A stretch of 64,000 nucleotides of DNA from Actinoplanes lobatus. Lineage in GTDB: Bacteria > Actinomycetota > Actinomycetes > Mycobacteriales > Micromonosporaceae. A model generated the notes under the pieces. The model did not search any database. It saw nothing but the letters and a program-made list of their open reading frames with translations, and had not been told where the DNA came from. Positions within the stretch are counted from its first letter, which is position 1. Each line of letters starts with the position of its first letter. This document shows, one piece after another, positions 57,341 to 64,000 of the stretch. The stretch spans positions 9,048,501 through 9,112,500 of the forward strand of contig NZ_JACHNC010000001.1 of assembly GCF_014205215.1 (NCBI RefSeq). The letters run 5' to 3'. Position numbers and translations under genes: made by a program.

Positions 57341-60009
57341 CGGTCCTCCTCCTCGACCTGTGCCCGCCGCAGCACCCCGGTCATGCCCTCGAGGAGCAGG
57401 TCCGGGCCGGACAGGCCGGCGAAGATGTTCGGGAACACGGCCACCAGCCCGGTCCAGCCGGTCTGATGGGTGGCGCCCAGGCCGGCCCCGTTGTCGCCGT
57501 GGAAGTACTCAGCGAAGGTGATCAGGTTCTTCCAGTGCTCCGTGGTGAAGACCTCCTGGCCACCGTAGCAGGGCCGACGGCCGTCCGGGCCGGGCAGGAA
57601 AATCCTGGTCAACCGGCCGGAGATCTCCCGCGCCACCTCGAACAACGTCATCTTCACCCCGGAGCCGGTCGGGCACTCGACGGTGAGCTCGTCGCCGTAG
57701 GCGACGTACAGGTTCAGCAGGGACCGGACCATCAGGATGTTGGCCGGGAACCAGATCGGCCCACGCCAGTTGGAGTTGCCGCCGAACATCCCGCTGTCCG
57801 ACTCCGCCGGCTGGTACGACACCCCGAACGTCTGGTCACCGACCCGGACCTCGAACGGGTGCTCGGCGTGGTGCTTCGACAGCGACCGGATCCCGTACGG
57901 GCTGAGGAACTCGTTCTCGTCGAGCAGCCGGGTCAGGATCCGCCGCAGCCGCTCCTCGTCGAAGAGCGCCAGCAGCCGCTCACCGTGCCGGCCCTGCATC
58001 CGGCCCCGGGTCAGCACCGAGTTGACACTGGGGTGCCGGTCCAGGAAGTCCTGGACACCCTCGATGAGCTGCGGGTACCGGGCGGTGGTGCCGCTGTCGT
58101 ACACGGTCGCGGCGGCCAGTGGGAGCAGGCCGACCAGCGAGCGCACCCGCAGCCGCTGGGCGCCGCCGTCGGGCAGCCGCAGCAGGTCGTAGAAGAAGCC
58201 GTCCTCCTCGTCCCACATGGCCGCGCTGCCGTGCTCGTGGTTGACCGCCACCGCGATCCAGGCGAAGTGCTCGAAGTACTGCTGCGCCTGCTCCAGGTAG
58301 ACCGGGTCGCGCTGGGACAGCTCCAGCGCGATCGACAGCATGCTCTGGCAGTAGAGGGCCATCCACGCGGTGCCGTCGGCCTGGTCCAGGTAACCGCCGG
58401 TGGGCAGCGGGGCGCTGCGGTCGAACACGCCGATGTTGTCCAGCCCGAGGAAGCCGCCCTGGAAGACGTTGTTGCCGTCGTGGTCCTTCTGGTTCACCCA
58501 CCAGGTGAAGTTCCGCGCCAGCTTGTGGAAGATCGCCTCCAGCCAGTCGTGGTCGCCCCGGCCGCTGCGGGCCTTGTCCAGCTCGTAGACCAGATAGGTG
58601 GCCCAGGCGTGCACCGGTGGGTTCACGTCGCTGAAGTTCCACTCGTACGCCGGGATCTGGCCGTTGGGATGCAGGTAGCGGCGGCTGAGCAGCAGATCGA
58701 GCTGGTCCTTGGCGAAGGCCCGGTCGACCACCGCCAGCGAGATCGACTGGAACGCCAGGTCCCACGCCGCGAACCAGGGGTACTCCCACTTGTCCGGCAT
58801 CGAGATGACGTCGTGGCAGATCATGTGGAACCATTCGCCGTTGCGGATCCCCTTGGCGTCCAGCGGGTCCCGGCCGTGTTCGGAGAGCCAGCGCTCCACG
58901 TCGTAGCCGAAGTACTGCTTGCTCCACAGCATGCCGGCCAGCGCCTGCCGGGTCACCCGCCGCTCGTCCTCGCCGAGCCGCGGGTCGAGCAGCACGTCGT
59001 AGAACTCGTCGGCCTCGGCCCGCCGCCGGTCCACCAGCTCGTCGAAGGCCGTCGCGTCACCGGCGGACGGCTGGTCGGAGAGCCGGAACCGGACGGTGAC
59101 CGAACCGCCGGCCGGCACCTCGACGGCCACGTCGGCGGCCACCTTCGTGCCGGTGCCGTCCGGGTTCACCGCGCCGGTGTCGCCGTCCACCACGTACCGG
59201 TGGAAGGCGTCCTTGCCGTAGCGGCCGGTGCCGGTGGTCTCGTTCTCGGTGAACAGCAGCGGGTGGTCACCGAACACCTCGAACCGGCGGGTGCCGAGCC
59301 GGTGGTGGACCGCCTCGACGCCGCCGTCGACGGCCCGCAGCGCCGGCTTCGGCTCCGGGCGGTCCCACGACCAGGTGTTGCGGAACCACAGGGTGGGCAG
59401 CAGGCGCAGCGGCGCGGGCTCCGGGCCCCGGTTGTGCACGGTGATCCGGCCGAGGATGTCCTCCGGGCCGTCCTTGGCGTACTCCACGACGACGTCGAAG
59501 TACCGGTCCTGGGCGAAGATCCCGGTGTCCAGCAGCTCGTACTCGAAGTCGTTGCGGCCGCGGTTGCGGTTGGAGACGATCAGATCCTCGTACGGGAACG
59601 GCGCCTGCGGGTACTTGTAGACCATCCGCTGGTAGGAGTGGGTGGGGGTGGCGTCGACGTAGAACCAGTACTCCTTGACGTCCTCGCCGTGGTTGCCCTC
59701 GGAGTTGGTCAGACCGAAAAACCGCTCCTTGAGGATCGGGTCCCGGCCGTTCCACAGCGCGACGGCCAGGCAGACCGCCTGCTCCTCGTCGCAGAACCCG
59801 GCGATGCCGTCCTCGCCCCACCGGTACGCCCGGGATCGCGCGGCATCGTGACTGAGATGTCCCCAGGCGTCGCCGCCCGGGCTGTAGTCCTCGCGGACCG
59901 TGCCCCACTGCCGTTCGCTGAGGTACGGTCCCCACTTCCGCCACGGCACGGCGTTGGTGTCGGCGTCGTGGAGGCGCCGCTGCTCGGCACCCGTCTCGTT
60001 GATGGCCAT
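57337..60009 (-). CDS. GH63-like glucosidase
   Basis: 890 aa. N-terminal RKWGPYLSERQWGTVREDYS followed by an (alpha/alpha)6 barrel with FAAWDLAFQSISLAVVDRAF, GQIPAYEWNFSDVNPPVHAW and NSNWRGPIWFPANILMV, as in bacterial GH63 (mannosyl-oligosaccharide glucosidase-like) enzymes. Likely acids are the Asp in the AWDLAFQ block and the Glu in YEWNFSD. It probably releases glucose from an alpha-glucoside. It is the first gene of a two-gene unit with GH13. No signal peptide. Weak palindromic bases upstream do not fit the stress box. Confidence 0.88.
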   Translation of the reverse strand: MAINETGAEQRRLHDADTNAVPWRKWGPYLSERQWGTVREDYSPGGDAWGHLSHDAARSRAYRWGEDGIAGFCDEEQAVCLAVALWNGRDPILKERFFGLTNSEGNHGEDVKEYWFYVDATPTHSYQRMVYKYPQAPFPYEDLIVSNRNRGRNDFEYELLDTGIFAQDRYFDVVVEYAKDGPEDILGRITVHNRGPEPAPLRLLPTLWFRNTWSWDRPEPKPALRAVDGGVEAVHHRLGTRRFEVFGDHPLLFTENETTGTGRYGKDAFHRYVVDGDTGAVNPDGTGTKVAADVAVEVPAGGSVTVRFRLSDQPSAGDATAFDELVDRRRAEADEFYDVLLDPRLGEDERRVTRQALAGMLWSKQYFGYDVERWLSEHGRDPLDAKGIRNGEWFHMICHDVISMPDKWEYPWFAAWDLAFQSISLAVVDRAFAKDQLDLLLSRRYLHPNGQIPAYEWNFSDVNPPVHAWATYLVYELDKARSGRGDHDWLEAIFHKLARNFTWWVNQKDHDGNNVFQGGFLGLDNIGVFDRSAPLPTGGYLDQADGTAWMALYCQSMLSIALELSQRDPVYLEQAQQYFEHFAWIAVAVNHEHGSAAMWDEEDGFFYDLLRLPDGGAQRLRVRSLVGLLPLAAATVYDSGTTARYPQLIEGVQDFLDRHPSVNSVLTRGRMQGRHGERLLALFDEERLRRILTRLLDENEFLSPYGIRSLSKHHAEHPFEVRVGDQTFGVSYQPAESDSGMFGGNSNWRGPIWFPANILMVRSLLNLYVAYGDELTVECPTGSGVKMTLFEVAREISGRLTRIFLPGPDGRRPCYGGQEVFTTEHWKNLITFAEYFHGDNGAGLGATHQTGWTGLVAVFPNIFAGLSGPDLLLEGMTGVLRRAQVEEEDR

Positions 60010-60039
60010 ACCGCCAGGCTCGGCCCCCAGGGGCCTCGG

Positions 60040-61728
60040 TCACTTCCCCCGCCGCGAGTGAAAGGCGGCCACCGCGTCCTCGATCGTCGGGTAGAAGTGT
60101 TCCGGATCGATGGTGCGGGTCAGCTTGTACCGGTCGATCTTGGCACGCACCGGGTCCTTCATCTCCGCGAACACCAGCGAGATCCCGTTCGCGTTGAGCT
60201 CCTCGTCGAGGTCCTCCAGCATGTCGGCCGCGGTGGTGTCGATGTCGGTGATCGGCTCGGCTGCCACCACGATCCACTGCGGCGCCGGATCGGCATGCGC
60301 CAGGTGCCGGATCTCCTCACGGAACGTGCGGGCGTTCGCGAAGATCAGCGGCGCGTCGAAACGGAACAGCACCAGCCCGGGGAACCGCACGCCGTCCGGG
60401 TAGGAGCGCACGTCATGGTATCCGGCCACCCCGTCCGGGCGGCCCAGTTCGGTCGAGTACGGCCACCACAGCCGCCGGAAGACGTTGAGCACCGACAGCG
60501 CGACCGCGACCGCGATGCCGGGCAGCACGCCCAGCAGCGCCACGCCCAGGAACGCGGCCAGCGCCAGGCTGAACTCCACCCGCCGCTGCCGCCACAGCCG
60601 CCGCATGCCGGACATGTCGGCCAGCGACAGCGAGGCGGCGATCACCACGGCCGCCAGCATCGCTTGCGGCAGGTTCCGCAGCAGCCCGGGCGCGAGGACC
60701 AGCAGCAGCGTGATGGCCGCCGCGCCGACCACCCCGGTCAACTGGGTACGGGCGCCGGACTGGAAGGCCACCGCGGTCCGCGATCCGCTGGTGCTGACCG
60801 GGAAGCCCTGGAACAGCCCGGCCGCCAGGTTGGCCGCCCCGATGCCGGCCATCTCCTGGTTGCCGCGCACCTCCTGCCCGGTACGGGCGGCGAAGGCGGA
60901 CGCCGTGGAGATGGTGTCGGTGACCGACACCAGGGTGATGCCGAGCGCGCCGGCCGCCAGGATGCCCAGGTCCGACCAGTCGATGTGCGGGATGGTCAGC
61001 GGCGGGAAGCCCCGCGGCAGCGGCCCGACCACGTCGACGCCCTGGTCGGCCAGCCCGAACACCGACGTCACCACGGTGGCGCCGAGGACCGCGACCAGGA
61101 TGCCGGGGACCTTCGGCAGAAAGCGTTGCAGCAGCAGGATGACGGCCAGGCCGCCGGCGCCGATGATGAGCGCCACCGGCAGCGTCTCCCCGGCCGCGAC
61201 ACCGCGCACGAAGCCCACCGCCTCGCCGATCAGGCCGTCGGCGTCGACCGAGAAGCCGAACAGCTTCGGCAGCTGCCCGATCAGGATGGTCAGGGCCAGG
61301 CCGTTGATGTACCCGATCTGGGTGGGATGCGACAGCAGGTCGGCCACGAATCCGAGTTTCGCGACCGCGGCCACCGTCATCATCACCCCGACCAGCAGGG
61401 CCAGCACCGAGGCCAGCGCCACCGCCCGGGCCGGGTCGCCGTCCGCGACGATCAACGGCAGGACCACCGCGGCGATCATCGGGCCGAGCGACGAGTCCGG
61501 GCCGAGGACCAGGATCTTCGACGGCCCGAAGACGGCGTACGCGAGCAGGCACAGGATCGAGGTGTACAACCCGGTGATCGGTGGCAGGCCGGCCAGCTCG
61601 GCGTACGCCATGCCCTGCGGCACGAGCAGGGTGGTCAGCACGATCCCGGCCACCAGGTCCTTCGGCAGCCAGGCCGGCTTGTACCCGGCGGCGACCCTCA
61701 GTCCCGGCGCCCAGTCGCCGATCGCCAT
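60040..61728 (-). CDS. SulP-family anion transporter with STAS domain
   Basis: 562 aa from ATG 61728; a 10-residue upstream extension lacks support. SulP core: KDLVAGIVLTTLLVPQGMAY, ELAGLPPITGLYTSILCLL, SSLGPMIAAVVLPLIVADG, and GFPVSTSGSRTAVAFQSGAR, about ten to twelve helices. The C-terminal STAS domain starts near residue 430 (LVLFRFDAPLIFANARTFRE, with DTTAADMLEDLDEELNANG). Such carriers move sulfate, bicarbonate or other anions. It follows DUF1269 copy 2 on the same strand with a hairpin between. Confidence 0.9.
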   Translation of the reverse strand: MAIGDWAPGLRVAAGYKPAWLPKDLVAGIVLTTLLVPQGMAYAELAGLPPITGLYTSILCLLAYAVFGPSKILVLGPDSSLGPMIAAVVLPLIVADGDPARAVALASVLALLVGVMMTVAAVAKLGFVADLLSHPTQIGYINGLALTILIGQLPKLFGFSVDADGLIGEAVGFVRGVAAGETLPVALIIGAGGLAVILLLQRFLPKVPGILVAVLGATVVTSVFGLADQGVDVVGPLPRGFPPLTIPHIDWSDLGILAAGALGITLVSVTDTISTASAFAARTGQEVRGNQEMAGIGAANLAAGLFQGFPVSTSGSRTAVAFQSGARTQLTGVVGAAAITLLLVLAPGLLRNLPQAMLAAVVIAASLSLADMSGMRRLWRQRRVEFSLALAAFLGVALLGVLPGIAVAVALSVLNVFRRLWWPYSTELGRPDGVAGYHDVRSYPDGVRFPGLVLFRFDAPLIFANARTFREEIRHLAHADPAPQWIVVAAEPITDIDTTAADMLEDLDEELNANGISLVFAEMKDPVRAKIDRYKLTRTIDPEHFYPTIEDAVAAFHSRRGK

Positions 61729-61765
61729 CTCTGGTCCTCCCCGTCCTCTCACCCTCATATACGAC

Positions 61766-61793
61766 GGACGCCACCCGATCTCGGGCGGCGTCC
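61766..61793 (-). terminator. Hairpin terminator after DUF1269 copy 2
   Basis: GGACGCC-A-CCCG stem pairing with CGGG-C-GGCGTCC around ATCT, 11 bp with one mismatch, 13 bp beyond the DUF1269 stop. Confidence 0.65.
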
Positions 61794-61806
61794 GGGTCCG
61801 GAAACG

Positions 61807-62301
61807 TTACTGCTGTTCGCCACCGTGCAGGGCGTCCTGCAGCTCGGCCTCGGCCTCCTTCGACAGCGACGACTTGAGCACCGTGCCACCGAACTTGCTG
61901 AGCGCCTCCACCGCCTTGTCCGGGGTGACCGCCTCGACCACCAGGAACAGCGCCGACGTGCCCGGCTGGAGCTCCTCGCGGATGCGCTCCTGGAACTCCT
62001 TGTTGATGGCGCCCTTGGTCAGCTTGCCGGTGAGGGCGCCGAGGCCGGCGCCGACCGCCATGCCGAGCACCGGGATGAAGAACAGCATCCCGAAGAGCAG
62101 ACCCCAGAACATGCCCCACGTGGTGCCGCCCGCCACGGCGTGGTGGTTCGTGGTGACGTGGAACTTGCCCTCCTTGTCGCGGATGATCGTCGCGATCGCG
62201 TCCGGCTGGATGATCAGATCCTTGGCCAGCCGATTCGCCTCCAGCGACGCCGCCGTCGCCGTGGTCTCGTCGGAATAACCGATGGCTACCAGAATCGCCA
62301 T
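61807..62301 (-). CDS. DUF1269 membrane protein, copy 2
   Basis: 164 aa from ATG 62301. AILVAIGYSDETTATAASLE, hydrophobic hairpin LLFGMLFFIPVLGMAVGAGL, LKSSLSKEAEAELQDALHG: very close to copy 1 at 38757, with most changes in the KAINKEFQ/ERIREEL stretch. Recent duplication within the island or two copies kept for dose. Box 13 lies about 100 bp upstream in this direction. Confidence 0.88.
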   Translation of the reverse strand: MAILVAIGYSDETTATAASLEANRLAKDLIIQPDAIATIIRDKEGKFHVTTNHHAVAGGTTWGMFWGLLFGMLFFIPVLGMAVGAGLGALTGKLTKGAINKEFQERIREELQPGTSALFLVVEAVTPDKAVEALSKFGGTVLKSSLSKEAEAELQDALHGGEQQ

Positions 62302-62399
62302 GGCTCTCTCCTTCCGTACCCGTGTGGTGTCACTGTCGTGCCGCCGCAAACGGGGCACTGCGGCGTCCCGATCAGTCAGCCACGGACACGGTCGGCATT

Positions 62400-62420
62400 C
62401 CTCATTCCGAGCGGATGAAG
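62400..62420. promoter_or_regulatory. Stress palindrome box 13 (81-aa protein; DUF1269 copy 2)
   Basis: Exact TCATCC-GCTCG-GAATGA core on the minus strand. An overlapping inverse repeat CGGATGA-AG-TCATCCG (62412-62427) makes three arms in a row, as at box 1. AAAGGT follows at the right distance in the plus direction (62441-62446); the minus-strand -10 is off by one base. Confidence 0.6.
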
Positions 62421-62484
62421 TCATCCGGGGTCACGTCGTGAAAGGTGGCTGCTACAGACAGTCACCGGTGGAGGGGGCGCAGTC

Positions 62485-62730
62485 ATGCAGGAGCGGTACG
62501 AGATCCGGGTCCGGGGGTTCCTCGGTCCCCTGCTACGCATGGCGCTGGGCGATCTGCGCTGGCGCACCCTCCCGCGGCAGAGCACGATCCGCGGCAAGCT
62601 CTCGGACGCCGACCTGGAGAAGCTGCTCACCCGTCTGGACCGGTCCGGCGTGGAGGTCGTCTGTCTCCGCCGCCTGACCGGGGTTTCATCCGCCACGGAT
62701 GGCGTGGCGGTCACCGGTCCCGCCACATGA
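62485..62730 (+). CDS. Small YxVRVxG-type protein 2
   Basis: 81 aa. Starts [20 protein letters not shown] and ends in [23 protein letters not shown]; same spacing and key positions as the 76-aa protein at 35307-35537. A cytosolic small alpha/beta protein. GGAGGGGGC precedes the ATG. It is followed by DUF7144 copy 2, with box 14 inside its last codons. Confidence 0.72.
   Translation: MQERYEIRVRGFLGPLLRMALGDLRWRTLPRQSTIRGKLSDADLEKLLTRLDRSGVEVVCLRRLTGVSSATDGVAVTGPAT
62684..62704 (+). promoter_or_regulatory. Stress palindrome box 14 (DUF7144 copy 2)
   Basis: CATCCG-CCA-CGGATG, perfect 6-bp arms, inside the last codons of the 81-aa gene. CATGAT (xANNNT) follows at 62726-62731; the DUF7144 ATG is 70 nt from the box with AGGGAG upstream. 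Confidence 0.65.
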
Positions 62731-62773
62731 TCGGACCATCACCGGAGAACCCCGTTGACGAGGGAGAATAACC

Positions 62774-63211
62774 ATGACCAACACAGAGCCGCTACAGGCG
62801 GAGAACTACGCGCCCGCCGGGCGGCGCCAGCCGACCGGTTGGGTGGGGATGGTGGTCTTCGCCGGCGTCATGATGCTGATGCTCGGCTCGTTCCAGGCGA
62901 TCGAGGGGATCGTCGCCCTGTTTCGCGAGGACTTCTTTCTGACCACCTCCAACGGCCTTGTCGTGCCGGTGAACTTCAGCACCTACGGCTGGACGCACAT
63001 CGTGATCGGCCTGATCGCGGTGGGCACAGGGCTCGGCCTCCTCGCGGGCCAGATGTGGGCTCGCGTGGTCGGCGTCATCATCGCCGGGCTCAGCGCGCTG
63101 GCCAACCTGGCGTTCCTGCCGGCCTACCCGGTGTGGTGCAGCATCGTGATCGCCCTCGACGTTCTGGTGATCTACGCCCTGACCGTGCACGGCCGTGAGG
63201 TCAAGTACTGA
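62774..63211 (+). CDS. DUF7144 membrane protein, copy 2
   Basis: 145 aa, four helices (GMVVFAGVMMLMLGSFQAIE, HIVIGLIAVGTGLGLLAGQM, RVVGVIIAGLSALANLAFLP, CSIVIALDVLVIYALTVHGR). Shares the MMLxLGxFQxxEGxxAL and YGWTH/WGWMH pattern with copy 1. GAGGGAG lies upstream. Function unknown; the two copies flank the GH13-GH63-SulP block. Confidence 0.85.
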   Translation: MTNTEPLQAENYAPAGRRQPTGWVGMVVFAGVMMLMLGSFQAIEGIVALFREDFFLTTSNGLVVPVNFSTYGWTHIVIGLIAVGTGLGLLAGQMWARVVGVIIAGLSALANLAFLPAYPVWCSIVIALDVLVIYALTVHGREVKY

Positions 63212-63220
63212 CGGCCGCCC

Positions 63221-63252
63221 GGCCGGGACCGAACGAGGAGGCGGTCCCGGCC
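63221..63252 (+). terminator. Hairpin terminator after DUF7144 copy 2
   Basis: Perfect 11-bp stem GGCCGGGACCG with a 10-nt loop that contains GAGGAGG. The loop Shine-Dalgarno-like bases are 21 nt from the next ATG, too far to serve it; that gene has its own GGAG. Confidence 0.65.
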
Positions 63253-63262
63253 GGAGCGGACC

Positions 63263-64000
63263 ATGACCCGCCTGGTCGCCCGGCAGCCGCGGCTCTTGCC
63301 GCGGCTCGCCGCGCGTAACCACCAGAACGGCCAAGGCGGCCAGGCGGGCCTGCCACGCGGGGTGATCGTTCTGCTCGGCACCGCCTGCCTCGTGGTGGTG
63401 GTGGCCGGCCTGCGCGGGGTGTCGGATCTCGTCGGACCGGTCTTCCTGGGACTCATGCTCGCGGTGACGGTCAGCCCGCTCACCGAGTGGATGCGCCGCC
63501 ACGGCGCACCGTCCTGGGTGGCCATGACCGTCACCACGCTGGTCGTCTACCTGGGACTGTTCGCGCTCGGCGGGGCGCTGCTGGTCTCGGTGTCCCAGCT
63601 GATCGACCTGCTGCCGCAGTACCAGGCCCAGTTCGCGGGCATCCGCGAGGACCTGGTCCAGGGCCTCAGCTCGCTCGGCATCCAGGTCGAGCAGGTGCGG
63701 ACCGCGGTCGCCGGCGCCGACGCCGGAACCGTGCTGGACCTGGTCGGCTCCCTCTTCGGCGGCCTGGCCTCGGTCCTGTCCAACTCGATCTTCCTGCTGG
63801 CCGTGCTGCTGTTCATGTGCATCGACGCGGTGGACTTCCCGGCCCGGTTGCAGGGAACCGTCGCGGAACGCCCGCAGGTGGTCGAGGCGCTGCGCTCGTT
63901 CGCCCACGGCACCCGGCGCTACCTGCTGGTGTGCACGGTGTTCGGGCTGATCGTGGCGGTGTTCGACGTGGCGCTGCTGTGGTGGCTCGGCATCCCGCTG
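63263..64000 (+). CDS. AI-2E/PerM-family membrane protein, cut by window edge
   Basis: The frame from ATG 63263 (GGAG 6 nt upstream) runs open to the right edge, 246 codons. Helices: PRGVIVLLGTACLVVVVAGL, VGPVFLGLMLAVTVSPLTEW, VTTLVVYLGLFALGGALLVS, then a soluble helical segment (LIDLLPQYQAQFAGIREDLV) and SNSIFLLAVLLFMCIDAVDF. This matches the AI-2E transporter (TqsA/PerM) layout. Family members export autoinducer-2 or move ions, but most are uncharacterised. Confidence 0.88.
   Translation, partial: MTRLVARQPRLLPRLAARNHQNGQGGQAGLPRGVIVLLGTACLVVVVAGLRGVSDLVGPVFLGLMLAVTVSPLTEWMRRHGAPSWVAMTVTTLVVYLGLFALGGALLVSVSQLIDLLPQYQAQFAGIREDLVQGLSSLGIQVEQVRTAVAGADAGTVLDLVGSLFGGLASVLSNSIFLLAVLLFMCIDAVDFPARLQGTVAERPQVVEALRSFAHGTRRYLLVCTVFGLIVAVFDVALLWWLGIPL

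Noticed and set aside
60010..60060. A possible stress box before the GH63 gene (TCACT...AGTGA arms)
   Set aside because: The arm spacing is about five bases too long and no xANNNT lies at the set distance.
57466..62418. A 1650-codon plus-strand open frame opposite GH63, SulP and DUF1269
   Set aside because: It runs antisense across three recognisable genes and their terminator; Gln/Arg/His-rich shadow.
29353..62704. Reading the stress palindromes as mycobacterial DosR boxes
   Set aside because: The arms TCATCC/GRRTGA lack the GGGAC/GTCCC cores of that box, although the regulated families overlap.
1..64000. CRISPR arrays, insertion sequences, integrases, att sites
   Set aside because: No spaced direct repeats of 25-40 bp, no transposase or recombinase motifs; the tandem repeats found are coding or leader repeats.

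Overview
This 64 kb window is very GC-rich chromosomal DNA. Gene content and protein style point to an actinomycete, most likely Micromonosporaceae and close to Actinoplanes (an inference, not a search result). Evidence: GTG/TTG starts, ATGA/GTGA gene overlaps, an actinobacterial-type group 1h [NiFe] hydrogenase, a PucR regulator, ThrE, and DUF1269/DUF7144/HdeD-type stress proteins. No transposase, integrase, phage module, rRNA or CRISPR array was seen.

Left part (1-3.4 kb): an ankyrin-repeat protein cut by the window edge and a leucine-rich-repeat protein form a coupled minus-strand pair. A tRNA-like gene and a small two-domain HTH regulator follow. The regulator's GTG abuts a palindrome shared with the hydrogenase promoter.

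Hydrogenase island (3.4-16.6 kb): hhyS and hhyL encode a high-affinity-type uptake hydrogenase. They are 3.1 kb apart, separated by an unrecognised gene, an acyltransferase-3 membrane protein and an opposite-strand hypA-hypB pair. hhyL starts a tightly overlapping operon: a 410-aa hydrogenase-cluster protein, an endopeptidase, a hypC-hypF fusion, a second hypC, hypD and hypE. A DUF6390-type gene follows two exact-period 77-bp repeats, each a 26-codon reading frame coupled by ATGA to the next.

Metabolic part (16.6-34 kb): an AidB-like acyl-CoA dehydrogenase, a thioesterase-patatin fusion and a TetR regulator form one operon with a perfect palindromic operator. A PucR-type regulator diverges from an aldolase-aminotransferase fusion and an FGGY kinase. 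Then come a Pro-rich lipoprotein, an M24 peptidase with an MFS transporter, a ThrE exporter, and a permease / small membrane proteins / M20 dipeptidase operon.

Stress-type island (about 29-64 kb): many short operons of membrane and stress proteins. They include HdeD-like (2), DUF1269 (2), DUF7144 (2), BrkB (2), a K+ channel, an M48 protease, a lipid kinase, an Rv1733c-like protein, arginine deiminase, a class II amidotransferase, a phosphatase-like membrane enzyme, a GH13-GH63 pair, SulP and AI-2E. Two MalT-like LuxR regulators lie among them. The main discovery is a shared promoter layout. A palindrome close to TCATCC-N5-GRRTGA lies 21-22 bp upstream of an xANNNT -10 element in front of at least a dozen of these genes. 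Six of the genes start at or within 3 nt of the predicted transcription start and lack a Shine-Dalgarno, so they look leaderless. This is a candidate undescribed regulon.
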